DNA of 64,000 nt from Strigamia acuminata (GCA_949358305.1 OX442314.1:46880581-46944580), one strand, 5' to 3'; numbered from the stretch's first letter, positions 1-10,837 are shown. Translations and numbers: made by a program. Notes: generated by a model from the letters alone, not told the origin.

Positions 1-310
1 ATGATCATTTTTTCCTAAAAATCACCGATTTTTCCCTAAAAATCACCGATTTTTCCCTAAAAATGATCACTTTTTCCCTAAAAATGATCACTTTTTCCTA
101 AAAATCACCGATTTTTTTGCAAAAAACGAGAAAAACAAAAAAAAATGTTAATTTTTGAGAAAAAAATGTTAATTTTTGAGAAAAAAATGTCAATTTTTGG
201 GACAAAATGTCATTTTTTGAGACAAAATGTCATTTTTTGTGACAAAATGTTAATTTTTGAGAAAAAAATGTCAATTTTTGGGACAGAATGTCAATTTTTG
301 GGACAAAATG
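1..310. repeat. AT-rich short tandem repeats within the array unit
   Basis: Two successive degenerate motifs are visible. The first is about 20 bp, built from TTTTTCCCTAAAAATCACCGA and TCCCTAAAAATGATCACTTT. The second is about 20 bp of the type AAAATGTCAATTTTTGGGAC or AAAATGTTAATTTTTGAGA. The block recurs in every downstream unit, for example at 34570-34930. No function is apparent. Confidence 0.85.
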
Positions 311-680
311 TCATAATACGGTAGAACTTTTCTTTAATTTCTTTTCTGTATGTTTGAAAAGTGATTTTTGTATGAAAATGATTTCTTTAAAAAAACCACG
401 CCAACTAAAAGAAAAAACAAAAAATTATTTCTTTTATTAATTATCTTGTTTCATCTCATTCCAATAAAATAACAATTTGCATTGAATTCTCCATCATTTT
501 GTTTAAAAAACAAACTAAGCATTGCAAATCAAGTTTCAATACCCGACAATTATTTTAGTTCTTGGCATTACCACTTAAAAATATTTCAATTAGGATTGCC
601 ACAACAAACCACATCATTCTTTTTAAATTACAAGATAAACACATCCCAAACATTCCAGCTATATAACCCCAACCTTTTCT

Positions 681-684
681 CCAT
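681..684. other. Target-site duplication CCAT (left)
   Basis: CCAT precedes the TG of the left LTR and is repeated at 30850-30853 after the CA of the right LTR. Uninterrupted units carry a single CCAT here, for example at 35295-35298, so empty sites are present in the same window. A 4-bp duplication is usual for Ty3/Gypsy integrases. Confidence 0.93.
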
Positions 685-1643
685 TGCTGCGATCCGGGTT
701 TTTATCCACTTAATTTCTAATAAATTAAGCAGAAACCGCAGGTGAATGCTATAAAAGACTTACAATCGGCGGCCTTAAATTATCTAGGGGTTAAGTTTAA
801 GGAAAAGAAATAAAAAGACAGTTTTATTAATAAAAATCACAAATATGTATTTATTCGTTTAAATTACAATGACTAGTTAAAAATATCACAATGGCGACAA
901 GTCGCGAAATGAAATGAGCGGGAACAATGGAAGGGCTTGCAACGACTGTTGCAAGCTACAAAGCGCTAAAATGGCGCTTAAACAACACACAGTTGTTAGG
1001 CGAAGGCGAATTGTCTTCGTTTGCTGAACTCACGAACGATGGTCGAAGACGATGGTTCTCGTGGGCTCCTTCTACGGCTCGTGCGACGGCTCGGCGGCGG
1101 TGGTTGACGGCTGTAGGCGTCCGGCTCTCGTACGATGGCGGTGGCTGTCGTTCGCGCGGCAGCGACGGCGATGGTTCACGATCGTCGGGAAACTTCTTCT
1201 TCTCGTTTGCTGGAATTAGCTACGGCTAATTCAAGCAGAATTGCTGGCTTTGTGCTTTGGGTGGCACAAAGATAGCAGGTGAAACTGAGTTACAACGGTC
1301 CTCTATCAATACGTATTGTCGGAGCAGATATCGCAGTGATGTTGAGGTTGTTGTTGTATTTTTCAGAGTCCCGATTTGAGCCAAGACGCGAGCCCAGCAC
1401 GCTTCAATATTGCGCAGAAAACCTGCGCACTTAGCTCAAATGGGTGCAACTAGTGGTTATTACACCATATTGCACCATAACGGCTAATAACCGTTTTCAC
1501 CCCGGACAACCTGGGGTGATATGTGCCTAGAGAGGATTTCTCCCCTCGGTCACATGATCTGACTTGGCGTGTGCCACAGTCAAATTAATTAGAAGATAAT
1601 TAATTTAATCTTCTAAGTTGGTGAATATTTTGAGATCACCACA
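685..1643 (-). repeat. 3' LTR of the retroelement
   Basis: The 959 bp begin TGCTGCGATC and end CACCACA on the plus strand. They match 29891-30849 with no difference seen on a line-by-line comparison. In element orientation this is the downstream LTR, lying next to the polypurine tract. It contains a GC-rich stretch around 1030-1200 and AATAAA signals near its distal end. The 100-residue plus-strand frame at 927-1229 lies inside the LTR, antisense to the element, and I do not treat it as a gene. Confidence 0.95.
823..855 (-). promoter_or_regulatory. Polyadenylation signals in the 3' LTR
   Basis: Two AATAAA hexamers are read on the minus strand, at 850-855 and 823-828, about 140-170 bp before the end of the LTR. 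They are candidates for ending the genomic transcript. The same pair occurs in the 5' LTR at 30029-30061. Confidence 0.55.
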
Positions 1644-1654
1644 CATCCCCCCAT
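1644..1654 (-). promoter_or_regulatory. Polypurine tract
   Basis: Read on the minus strand this is TGGGGGGATG followed by the first base beside the LTR. It is a purine run directly abutting the 3' LTR, where plus-strand DNA synthesis would be primed. It lies only about 40 bp beyond the stop codon of the third gene, as expected if that gene is native to the element. Confidence 0.8.
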
Positions 1655-1695
1655 TTAAGACGAATCTTACATGGAGAGAAAATGAACGAACCAAT

Positions 1696-4502
1696 TTATG
1701 ATTCGTCCATGGTCTGAGTTCGCTCAGGCGTCAACGGGCGCATCATATCCGTGGTGTCGTCCCTCGGGTTGGACCGCTCGTTAACCGTACACAGGTCGCG
1801 ACCTGCGTTTGGTCCGGAGACCATTCCAGGGTTGACATGAAGCCAAACCTGGATGATTCTTGCCGAGTTCGCTCGGTTGAAGAATCCTAGCGCCGCGAAC
1901 TCGATTGGATCCTCTGGCGCTAATCGTGCTCTCAGGAGTCGATCATGGAGCACCGATGGTGGGCTTAACACCCGGATGTGGTCCTCGAGCCACATAAACA
2001 CCTGCCTCGACAACTTGTGGTTGTTGCTAAGCAGTGTTCGCGTATCCGGCGTCAAATAGAAGTGCGGATACAGGCGCATTAGGGTCTTGAAAGCCGACTC
2101 TTTTTTCAGCGGCTTGACCTTCGTCTCCGGCTTGGCTGGTGGCGGCGGCGGCGGACGTGAGTCTTCCGTCGTGGCATCGTCAAACTGGCACTGCGGGCCC
2201 AAGAAAACCAACGCAGGTGCGGAGGTTGACGAGGGTGTGACGCCTCGTCCCGGTGCTCGACCCACACCGGGGAGCTGACGGGTTTCGACTACCCGTTGAA
2301 CTCCGGCTGGAGTTTGAGAACTTCCGGCGTTCTCTGGCCAAAATGAACATCCAGCGCCCTCTTGGGCCGACTGGAAAACAGCCAGTGACGCAGCTGCTGT
2401 GGCGCTTGTAACTGGAAGCGGTGGTCTTCCGGTCATTCGCGCCGTGGCCTTCGCAAAGGACCACTCGGTTCGCAACCGAACGGCGGCCTCTTCTTCGGTC
2501 TCACCGTTTGCTACGACTTGCTTTATTAGCTCGGCTAAGATCGTAGGCGGGTCGAGCCTGAGGTGGTACCACAGCTCGACTTTCTTCTCCGACAGGCCCA
2601 TCGGCGCGGTCCAAAGGTACGTTATGGCCGCTAACGCCTGTCCTGGCGAAGGAAGAACACCAGGGTACAACACCCTAGTCATCCCCGGAATTAGCTGACG
2701 CTGAAAATCCATCAGACGGGGATCATCAATGGTATTGATGTCGGAGACTTCTAGCCTTTCAGCTAGTCTCTGCCAGTCCTTCTGCGACTCGGCGATCTGG
2801 GCGCTTTGGTATGCGTCCAGCTTCTGGAGCACTTCCTGCTGCGCTCTAATGGGTTGCTGCTCGTAGCAGGTCCATTGTGGGCCGAACGACTCACTGAAAA
2901 ATGGCCGGAGTTGCAGGTTGCTAACTCCAGCCGGCAAGCGGGAAACATAACCTTGTTCGGGCAAGCGGCTAGCGTGTCCAGGTACAGGCACGCTACAGTC
3001 GGGAGAAATATCACCGACGACACGTCTCATGGCGTATGGAGTAGCCGGGTTGTCCACTTTGAACGTGGAGGCGGTTCGGCTACTTCGGGCGGACTTAATT
3101 GTGGAGTCCGATTCGAAACTCAGCGAAGACGACGAGCCAAACGACTCTGGTGTCCGTCCTCGTCGCGACTGCGGGCGTGATGGCTGCGCGTCAGTCGAAT
3201 ATGGGCGTGATCGCTTCTGACGTTCCTCTCGATCGCGGCTTGATTCGCGGAACATCGGTCGGACTGGAACCGGCGGAGGGAGTTGCCCCACCCTCAAATC
3301 CTCGTCTTGCGGCGGAGGATTGATGGCCGCTGGGGCCGGAATTTCATCTTCTTGATAAAAAGGGAGAGCGCAACGCGCTTGCTCCTCTGCCTCGTGTTCT
3401 CGAGCCAGTTGTCGATTTTCGTCGACGCGAAGCTGCACCGCGGCAGCTCGGAGTGCTTTGGACGGGAAAAATCCCGGAAAATCGTTAAAACACCCGGCGA
3501 GCGCCAACTGGTGGAGCTCGGTTTGTGTGACGGGAAGTTGTGGGTTCCCGTCACGAACGGATTTGCGATACCGTTTAACGACTTCGCGTTGTGTCGTCTT
3601 GAGGTTCTTCCTCAATTGGGTTAGAGCACCGTAATTAATTCCGGTACTCTTTAGCGCTCTTCTGCGCTCGTGACGCTCTCGTGGCGTCACTGGCCACTGG
3701 TTGTGCAGCAACTCTGCTGCAAGCGGTCCTGGGGGGCTCTCGTCGAGCGTCCACTCGATTTCGTCGACACCGTCCACGTGAAGGCGCTCGATGAATCTTC
3801 CTTTTGCACCAAATCCTTGCAGCGCTGATCTGCTGAAGTCGTGGCGCAACTTCCACCAGGTATTGTTTGCCGTCTTCAGTCTTCTGATTTTTTCGGGCAA
3901 TGCCGCTCGAAAAATCAGCGGGTGCTGAGTCGGCACGTGATCGGGAAGCGCGAATGGCGTTTCTCGATCCCTCTCGATCTGTATTCGAAGAAAAATAAAT
4001 AAATTAGTTTATTTAAAAATAAACAAATAATTTCTTATTTGAAATATTTTTTAAGCTTAGCGCTTGTGGCTGTGAGTCACTAAGGGATGTTGGTTGTCAT
4101 GGCAACTCCCTTCGCACATGCTTGAAGCACGTGACTTTTATAGCCGCCATTTTTATTTTTTAGCGGCTTGTGTTTGAAGTCAGGAAAAGTGAAATTACTC
4201 AATTTTTCTGACTTAAACACTTGGTAAAAATTTATTCTAATAATTTACCCGTTGTTGAAGCGTCAATTGAACGTCTTCATTTGCCCCTTCCATGGGCATT
4301 TCTCCGTCCGCCTGGAGTTGGATCGCTTCCTCGTCCATTCTCTTTCGTTTTCCGGTAATTTCGGAAATTCTTTCGTCTTGAAAGAGAAATAATACATAAA
4401 TCTTAACCTTATGGCGCGCATGCGGATTTCTCGGAGTGCGAAAGGGACCCTATTTTTAACATTACGGCGGCCTATACCTTGACCCCCTGTTCGCAGTCTC
4501 AT
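1696..4502 (-). CDS. Third ORF of the retroelement (env position), three exons, about 811 residues, unknown function
   Basis: The main open frame is 1696-3936 (746 residues), starting only at a GTG. It stays open to 3978, where an AG acceptor after a T-rich stretch is seen. I infer exons 4502-4478 (ATG), 4376-4249 and 3978-1696, joined by introns of 101 and 270 bp with GT...AG ends. The joined frame is continuous (812 codons with stop). The protein has a basic KRKR near residue 36, an Arg/Ser-rich central region, a run of six prolines near residue 660 and helix-rich segments around residues 440-560 and 690-780. I see no signal peptide, membrane segment, furin site or cysteine pattern, so it does not look like an envelope protein. 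It is clearly richer in GC than gag and pol. It could be a captured host gene or an element-specific accessory protein. The first intron is less certain than the second. Confidence 0.6.
3979..4248 (-). other. Predicted intron 2 of the third ORF (270 bp)
   Basis: The donor reads CGG|GTAAAT (exon ends at 4249) and the acceptor TTTTTCTTCGAATACAG|ATC (exon starts at 3978). Splicing is phase 0 and joins a 30-codon stretch that begins at the ATG at 4338 to the large exon without a stop. The intron is AT-rich and contains stops in all frames, in contrast to the GC-rich exons on both sides. Confidence 0.6.
4377..4477 (-). other. Predicted intron 1 of the third ORF (101 bp), or trans-splice acceptor
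   Basis: The acceptor TTATTTCTCTTTCAAG|ACG is pyrimidine-rich. Paired with the donor CAAG|GTATAG at 4477 it joins an ATG exon (4502-4478) in frame to the second exon. Alternatively the acceptor is used for leader trans-splicing or for splicing from the element's leader, with translation starting at the ATG at 4338. Confidence 0.4.
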
Positions 4503-5400
4503 GGCTGATTTTGCGGATTTCACTTATTTGTATATTCCGCACGATCGCGCGCGTTTTATCAACCTTGGGAAAGCCGCTTTCTCAAATTTGCAAATTCCAC
4601 ATTGTGTGAACATGCTACAACGCTTCTGTGCGCGTCAATAAAAAAAAAAACCGATTAGAAATGAAATTCAGGGTTTTGTTAAAATAAAAATTATACAATA
4701 TAATCAGTCTATAATGCTTCTATAATGCTGTTGGTTTAATCAGCACATTGTAATCGTGTGAAAACACGCGCGCTCGCAATAATACATTACCCAATGTACT
4801 TGCACTGGCATGGACCCAACAGTGCGCACTTTCCCGTGCGTGCTGCTTGCACTATTTACATCAATTGTTGCTCCACAGGTTGCGCGACCTGCCGGGCAGT
4901 TAAGACGTACTAGAATAACCTCAGGATTTGATAAAACCTGATTTTTGGATGACACTAAGTAAATGGCAGTGAATGTGAGATGTGAGATACACGATGAATT
5001 TAATAAAATTTATATTTCCTAATCATGGGATTGGTTTCACGTTTCATAATCCAACAATTAAGTAGAATATCATTATTGCAATTGATTAAAACAAATTTTT
5101 TTTACAAATTCTTTGGTTTTACATTTTAAATTTATTTTCCAATAGTTGGCACCATCGCAATTGCTGCGAGTTTAAAACACTGCATTCAGCAGAATTTACT
5201 GCACTTTCAAATCAAGGCCAGGCATACCTACTGCAAAGTAATGTATAAACCATAAAGAAGCCTTTGATTCGGAATTGCCTGTAGGTAATTCTGCGCTGGT
5301 CTCCAATGGAAATGTCCGCGCCGGTCTTCCGTGCACGGGAAGTCCACAGAAAGTCCGTGCATTCCGTGCGCTGGGAGTCCGTGCGTCGTACCGCGTGATC
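4503..5400. other. Non-coding stretch upstream of the third ORF
   Basis: No gene is supported here. A weak TATA-like TATACAAA lies on the minus strand a few tens of bases upstream of the ATG at 4502, after a CG-rich patch (4535-4560), so a private promoter is conceivable. Positions 5290-5395 contain several loosely repeated GTCCGTGC words. The short frames present have no recognisable content. Confidence 0.4.
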
Positions 5401-5479
5401 TTGCATTGTTTTTTGTGGGCTTTTCCTGATTAGGATTACTTCCTTTTTAACTCTTGAAGAATTAAGTTTGTTTTTTTTG

Positions 5480-5725
5480 CTCCAAAACGTCCCAAAACGC
5501 CTGAAAATCGCGCAACTCGAGGCAAAACATTACAGTGTGTATTCAAATCAAAACTAGCTACAAATACATGCTGAAATTAGCTAAATTTTCAAATTTTTTG
5601 GCTTTCAAGAAGTAATGGAAACATTTGACATAACGTGGATCAGTTGCATTCAAAAACTAAAATATTTTGTGTTTTACTTCAATTTTAAACTAAAAATGAT
5701 GTCATTTCCTGTTTAAACCCCTGTT
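5480..5725 (+). repeat. Half-copy of the foldback module (copy 1)
   Basis: The left hairpin arm (CCAAAACGCCTGAAAATCGC) is followed not by the right arm but by a 200-bp tail ending near AAAAATGATGTCATTTCC. The same arm-plus-tail arrangement recurs at 7975-8255, so this is a second recurrent form of the family. Confidence 0.65.
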
Positions 5726-5779
5726 AAAGCTTGAAATACATTTTAACTAAAAGAAATAAGTTTGTTTTTTTCTTCGGCA

Positions 5780-6014
5780 GTGACGTGTACACACGAGCAC
5801 GCCTGAGAACGCCAAAAAATGCTAAAAAACGCTCAAAAACGCCTGAAAATCGCGCAACTCGAGGCAAAACATTAATTTTTCATCTTTATTTCAACTTTTG
5901 TGACGTTTAAAATTGTGTTCTCATGTTTTTTGCCTCAAGTTGCATTGTCATCTGGCGTTTTGGAGTGTTTTTATGTGTTCGCAGGCGTTCGCAGGCGTTT
6001 TTTGGCGTTGTCAC
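5780..6014. mobile_element. 235-bp foldback (MITE-like) element, copy 1
   Basis: The element starts GTGAC and ends GTCAC. Its arms pair: the left half carries GAACGCCAAAAAATG and CGCAACTCGAGGCAAAACAT, the right half ATGTTTTTTGCCTCAAGTTGC and TTTTTTGGCGTTGTCAC. It has no coding potential. Closely related copies lie at 6770, 8276 and 8981. Target duplications could not be resolved because the copies sit inside repeated flanks. Confidence 0.65.
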
Positions 6015-6019
6015 TCACT

Positions 6020-6190
6020 CAAGTGGCCATTTTTAGCATTTTCCGTAGTAAAAATGGCCGTTTTTCGTCAAAATGGCCATTTTTAGCCATTTTTCAGAGT
6101 AAAAATGTTTTTTTTTCACCGTTTTTATAGTAAAATGGCCATTTTTAGTCGTTTTTTTAATCAAAAATGGCCGTTTTTATCGTTGAAACG
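6020..6190. repeat. AAAATGGCC(A/G)TTTTT short tandem block
   Basis: The block is a run of near-palindromic words of about 17-25 bp built on AAAATGGCCATTTTTAGCC. It directly follows the foldback element at 5780-6014. Similar blocks at 7010-7125 and 8505-8670 follow the other hairpins, so hairpin and block behave as one module. Confidence 0.75.
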
Positions 6191-6252
6191 TTATTAAAAT
6201 GTAACGTTTCAATGGCGTTTTGATCTCGCCTCATTTCCGGTTTTGAAAATTA

Positions 6253-6272
6253 ATAAACGCCCCGGCGTTTAT
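6253..6272. repeat. Palindrome ATAAACGCCCCGGCGTTTAT, copy 1 of 6
   Basis: A strong GC-cored inverted repeat (arms ATAAACGCC/GGCGTTTAT, 2-base centre) followed by TCGAGGCAA. Further copies are at 6352-6371, 6498-6517 (diverged), 7894-7913, 8875-8894 and 9581-9600. Its conservation exceeds that of the surrounding repeat sequence. Confidence 0.8.
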
Positions 6273-6769
6273 TCGAGGCAATACCCAACTTGGGCTTTTA
6301 TTCGCGTCGCACCGCATCATCATCTCACCTTGCCTCCCGTCTTGAAAATTTATAAACGCCCCGGCGTTTATTCAAGGCAAACCATTGTTTATGTAAGTTT
6401 TTCCTGATTAGGATTACTTCTTTTAGAAGAAACACGTTTATTTCTTCTCGTTTAATCTTGAGTCGTGATCTCGCCTCGTTTCTGGTCTTAAAAATTAATA
6501 AACACCCCGGCTTTTATTCAAGGCAATACGGTACGTTTATGAAACCCAACTTGGGCTTTCATTTTAAAAAAAGCGCGTGTTCTTACGTCGAACTAAGAGA
6601 TACAGGTGAATTAGCAACGCCTAATTTGATTTAATAAATAAAGCAAACAACATCTCGCCTCACTTCTGGCGTTTGTTCGAGGCAAGCCATTGTTTTTGCA
6701 TTTTTTTTCCTGATTAGGGTTACTTCCTTTTTAACTCTTGAAGAAATAAGTATTTTTTTTTACTCGGCA

Positions 6770-7004
6770 GTGACGTGTACGCGCGAGTACGCCTGAGAAC
6801 GCCAAAAAATACTCCAAAACGCCTGAAAATCGTGCAACTCGAGGCAAAACATTAATTGTTTATTTTTGTTTCAACTTTTGTAACGTTTACAATTGTGTTC
6901 TCATGTTTTTTGCCTCAAGTTGCATTGTCATTTTGCGTTTTGGGGCGTTTTTAGGCATTTTTAGGCATTTGCGGGCGTTCTTGGGCGTTTTTTGGCGTTG
7001 TCAT
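6770..7004. mobile_element. 235-bp foldback element, copy 2
   Basis: This copy has the same length and arm sequences as the one at 5780-6014 and begins GTGACGTGTAC. The terminal GTCAC has decayed to GTCAT. A tandem block of AAAATGGCC words follows at 7010-7125. Confidence 0.62.
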
Positions 7005-7125
7005 TCAATCAAATGGCCATTTTTAGCCATTTTTAGCCATTTTTCATAGAAAAATGGTCATTTTTAGCCGTTTTTCATCCAAAATGGCCGTTTTTCATCC
7101 AAAAGGGCCGTTTTTCATCCAAAAT

Positions 7126-7890
7126 GGAATAATTGTTGTGTCCGGATTTTATGTCATTTATTGTCTTAATTAAAGTTAACAAAGTGTCTTTAATTTTTGC
7201 TTTTCTTGAATTTCAGCTTTTTAGATATTTTTACATATTAAACTTTCATTTTTTGTGATTTATTAAAAGTTACAGTGTTTTCATGAATTTTAGTGTCTAT
7301 GATATTGATATTATCTTTATTCATTGCTATTTAAAGTTTTATTACTTCTCTGTGTCTTATTTCTTTAATTCTTGCTCATTTTGTGTGATTTTGGATGATT
7401 TTTAGTGCATTCGTCGATTTACAGATCACTTGCGTAAGACGCGTGACGTCATATTTCTTAATCTAGTTCGGTTGTGTTCAAACTTCTAACCTTTTGTTTG
7501 GACCTTATTCTTGTGTTATGGATAGGTTTTAGAATTGATTTAGACTAATTTGGGGGTGATCTGTCGATTGGTTTGCTTTATTTTTGTCCCGGAACGGTCG
7601 TTTTGTCGTTTCGAGCGTTCGTTGTCGGTACGCACTTGTGCGCTGCTGACCGAGTTCATTCCGTTCGGCAAACGATTATTTTCAAGTGTTCTTTTAATAA
7701 ATAGTGCTTTTGTTGTAGGAAATTACATTTCCTAATGTTATTTTATTCAATACAGTGTGTATTCTTGATTTTATTCTTGTGTTGAAATTCAAATGTCGTG
7801 TTTTGCCGCTCTAGCGGATTTGAAGTGGGCGCCATGTTGGATTTCCCCGCTAATTTCTTTATTTATCCATTTCATTTGTCTTTTTGAAAA
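7126..7890. other. AT-rich stretch without recognisable feature
   Basis: No gene or repeat is supported. A palindromic CRE-like TGACGTCA lies near 7445. A moderately GC-rich segment at 7580-7670 has an open frame (7550-7735) without recognisable content and followed by AATAAATAG, so I leave it unassigned. Confidence 0.4.
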
Positions 7891-7974
7891 TGAATAAACG
7901 CCCCGGCGTTTATGCGAGGCAAGCCATAGTTTTTGTAGGTTCTTTCCTGATTAGGGTTACTTGTGACGTGCACG

Positions 7975-8255
7975 GGCGAGCTCGCCTGAGGACGCCAAAA
8001 AAAGCTCAAAAACGCCCCAAAACGCCTGAAAATCGCGCAACTCGAAGCAAAAAATTACAGTTTGAATTCAAATCAAAACTAACCACAAATACATGCTACA
8101 ATTAGGTAAATTTTCAAATTTTTTATCAATAAATGATGACTTTCAAGAAGTATGACAACATTTGACAAAATTTAGACCAGTTGCATTTAAAAACTAAAAT
8201 ATTTTGTGTTTTACTTCAATTTTAAACCAAAAATGACGTCATTTTTTGTTTAAAC
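7975..8255 (+). repeat. Half-copy of the foldback module (copy 2)
   Basis: This is a direct repeat of 5480-5725: one hairpin arm followed by the CAAATCAAAACTAnCnACAAA tail and ending near AAAAATGACGTCATTTTTTG. Its presence shows that the cluster grew by duplication of larger modules. Confidence 0.62.
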
Positions 8256-8275
8256 CGGCGTTTATTTGAGGCAAG

Positions 8276-8494
8276 CACGCCGCTGAGAACGCCAAAAAAT
8301 GCTCAAAAACACTCCAAAAGGCCTGAAAATCGCGCAACTTGAGGCAAAAAATTAATTTTTCATCTTTGTTTCAACTTTTGTGACGTTTAAAATTGTGTTT
8401 TCAAGTTTTATGCCTCAAGTTGCATTGTCATCTGGCGTTTTGGGGCGTTTTGGGGCGTTCGCAGGCGTTTGCACGCGTTTTTTGGCGTTGTCAC
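8276..8494. mobile_element. Foldback element, copy 3 (slightly shortened)
   Basis: Both arms are present (GAACGCCAAAAAATGCTC on the left, TTTTTTGGCGTTGTCAC on the right), but the left terminus is truncated and fused to the TTGAGGCAAG flank. It is followed by a degenerate AAAATGGCC block at 8505-8670. Confidence 0.6.
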
Positions 8495-8980
8495 TCACTC
8501 AAGTGGCCATTTTTAGCCAATTTTCGAAGTAAAAATGGCCTTTTTTTTATTAAAATGGCCATTTTCAGCCATTTGTCATAGTAAAAATGGCCATTTTCAG
8601 CCATTTTTTATAGTAAAAATGGCCATTTTTCATCCAAAATGGCCGTTTTTCATCCAAAATGACCATTTTTATCATTGACACGCTATAAAAATGTAACGTT
8701 TCAATGGCGTTTTGACGGAATTGGTAAGTTTTGAAATTTCCCGTGTCCCGTTATTGTGACTCCTCGTCCGGTTTCTCAGAACCGAAACCCTAATACAGGT
8801 GAATTAGTGACGCCTAATTTGTTTTAACAAATAAAGCAAACAACATCTCGCCTCACTTCCAGTCTTGAAAATTAGTAAACGCCCCGGCGTTTATTCGAGG
8901 CAAGCCGTTGTTTTTACAGTAATTTCCTGGTTAGGGTTATTTTTTTTTTAACTCTTGAAGAAATAAGTTTGTTTTTTTCT

Positions 8981-9215
8981 CGCCTGCACGCGCGAGCTCG
9001 CATGAGAATGCTAAAAAATAAGCAAAAACGTTCTAAAACGCCCCAAAACGCTTCAAAATGCTCCAAAAAGCCTGAAAATCGTGCCACTCAAAGCAAAAAA
9101 TTATGTTCGCATGTTTTTTGCCTCAAGTTGCACGGTTATCTGGCGTTTTGGTGCGTTCTTGGGGCGTTTTGGTGCGTTCTTGGGGCGTTTTCGGGCGTTT
9201 TTTCGGCGTTGTCAC
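8981..9215. mobile_element. Foldback element, copy 4 (diverged)
   Basis: The left arm is diverged and expanded with CCAAAACGC-type words. The right arm keeps TTTTTTGCCTCAAGTTGCA and ends GGCGTTGTCAC. The central spacer is shortened relative to the other copies. Confidence 0.55.
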
Positions 9216-9639
9216 TCACTCCCGCACTTTGCTGTCTTGTTTATTACAATTTGGTTTAGCTGTTGTATTTATTTTTATTTGTTTTATGGTTATTTAATGT
9301 GTTTTTGTAGCATTCAAAATGTTTTGTTGCCTAATTTCTCGTTTTGGCGCCAACTGTTTGTTTGACAACGCCGTGTCAGAATTTAGGGATGATTCTGCTT
9401 TGGTTTCTAATTAAAAAAAAAATGTTGTTTTAATTTCAATTGTAACTGCTTATTATAACGTTATTATTAGTATTTTGTAAAGGTTCATTCTTTTTCCATG
9501 TTAATAAAAAATGAAGTAACTTTCGGTGAAAAAAAAAACAGTTAAATGCGGATCAAAATTAAACACACACGAGAAGTTTAATAAACGTCCCGGCGTTTAT
9601 TCGAGGCAATACGGTACATTTGTGAAACCCAACTTGGAA

Positions 9640-10320
9640 CCCGAAAATAACGTGGGGCCGTCTGAACACCTGGATTTGAATTTTCGTCTACGCGCGCGCC
9701 GACGCATGGGGAATGCGGGGTGGGGTTCCTTCCCAGTGTTCCGAACGAGTCAATTTCACCCCGAAAATATCCCGAAATTGCTGATACATGCATTTCGAGC
9801 CAGAAATATTGATCTTCATGTAAATTTTGATTGTTTAGCTTTTTTTTGAAATTTTACAAATTTTCCTCATCTCCTGCCTTCCTCGCTCATTTAACACCAA
9901 AATGGCCTGCATTGAGGATTTTTCCCATAATCCTTTTCACACGTATGGAGCGCAAACAGTCGCAATAAATGAAATCAGCGGAATTCGGCCTTGAGTTTGC
10001 GACGCCATCTTGAATACGAGTAACAGCACAGTATGGTGTCAATTATTCGAACTGATCGTAAGGCATGGGACAAAAATTGATTAAAAACGAACAAACATGA
10101 TTAAAAATCAACAAAAATCGACTGAAATCGGACAATAATCAATTCAGAATGACAAATAACGATTAAAATTGGCAAAAATTGTCACAAATAGAGAAAAACC
10201 GATTAAAAATCAGCAAGAAACCAATAGAAATTGATAAAATCAAATAAAAATTAACAAATATCCATTTTGTTTGCTTTTAAACAAATTAAGAACTTTGAAA
10301 ACACACGACAATTTTAAACA
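9640..10320. other. Non-coding stretch with a degenerate A-rich tandem block
   Basis: No gene is supported. Positions 10075-10260 form a degenerate tandem of AAAAATCAACAAAAATCGATT-like words. The frame at 9526-9849 runs out of a repeat and has no recognisable domain. Confidence 0.45.
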
Positions 10321-10640
10321 GTAAACACCGGGGTCAAATAAGCGCCGCTACTCGTTTAAACACCGGGGAGGTGTTAGTGAAGTGCCTCGAGTGGAGAAAT
10401 TAATAAACGCTCGAGGCACCACGGTAGGCTTATTAAACACAAAATATGAAACGCTCGATCTTCAACAGGCGCACACGCCCGAGAACACCTCGGCATGCCT
10501 CAGCACTCTCCAAGAAACGAGAAAAACCAAGGCAAAAAAAAAAAAATACACCAAAATTAGGACTAAAATCAAACACACATGGGGCCCGGAAGATTGATAA
10601 CATCCCGGCATATATTCAAGGCAGTACGCCATGTTTTTTC
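10320..10640. repeat. Diverged CCGGGG / CTCGAGGCA repeat remnants
   Basis: Two AAACACCGGGG words (10322 and 10359) and an inverted pair GTGCCTCGAG / CTCGAGGCAC (10381-10422) are seen. A degraded copy of the 9541-9620 segment follows at 10560-10635 (AAACACACATGG, ATCCCGGC, TTCAAGGCA). They appear to be eroded members of the same family as the cluster to the left. Confidence 0.55.
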
Positions 10641-10837
10641 CACCATTTTGTAAGTTTATTTCAATATTCATAAAGTTTATTGCTTTTTGTATCATTAGTA
10701 GTATTCCCTTGTGTGATGTGGTTTTATAAATATCACACACAACTGCTTCTGCTGTTTTCTTCACGTTTATGCTTCGTGTATGCATGTGAAGCCCTCGCAC
10801 ATCTTTTGAGCACCTGTACACATTTGGACACGCTCAA

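Larger units (their letters stand above)
1..684 (+). repeat. Partial 4,445-bp tandem unit (left of the retroelement)
   Basis: This stretch matches 34615-35298 of the array to the right of the retroelement, base for base as far as I compared. It is the end of an array unit that was cut by the retroelement at 684/685. It contains no credible gene. Positions 1-310 are short degenerate tandem blocks and the rest is AT-rich unique sequence. The same unit continues at 30854. Confidence 0.95.
5400..9640. repeat. Degenerate tandem cluster of foldback elements and GC palindromes
   Basis: This 4.2-kb block consists of several diverged direct copies of a composite module. In order the module has a CCTGATTAGG(A/G)TTACTTC lead-in (5420, 6400, 6710, 7940, 8925), a 235-bp hairpin element, a run of AAAATGGCCATTTTTAGCC words, and a TGAAAATnnATAAACGCCCCGGCGTTTATTCGAGGCAA-type palindromic segment, given here as a pattern. 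Copies differ by many substitutions, so the cluster is much older than the LTR insertion appears to be. No coding capacity is evident. Confidence 0.8.

Noticed and set aside
927-1229. 100-residue Arg/Trp/Ser-rich frame on the plus strand, repeated at 30133-30435
   Set aside because: It lies wholly inside the LTRs and antisense to the element. It is conserved only because the LTRs are copies of each other, and it has no domain.
1696-3936. Envelope glycoprotein
   Set aside because: The position fits env, but there is no signal peptide, no transmembrane segment, no cleavage site and no cysteine pattern.
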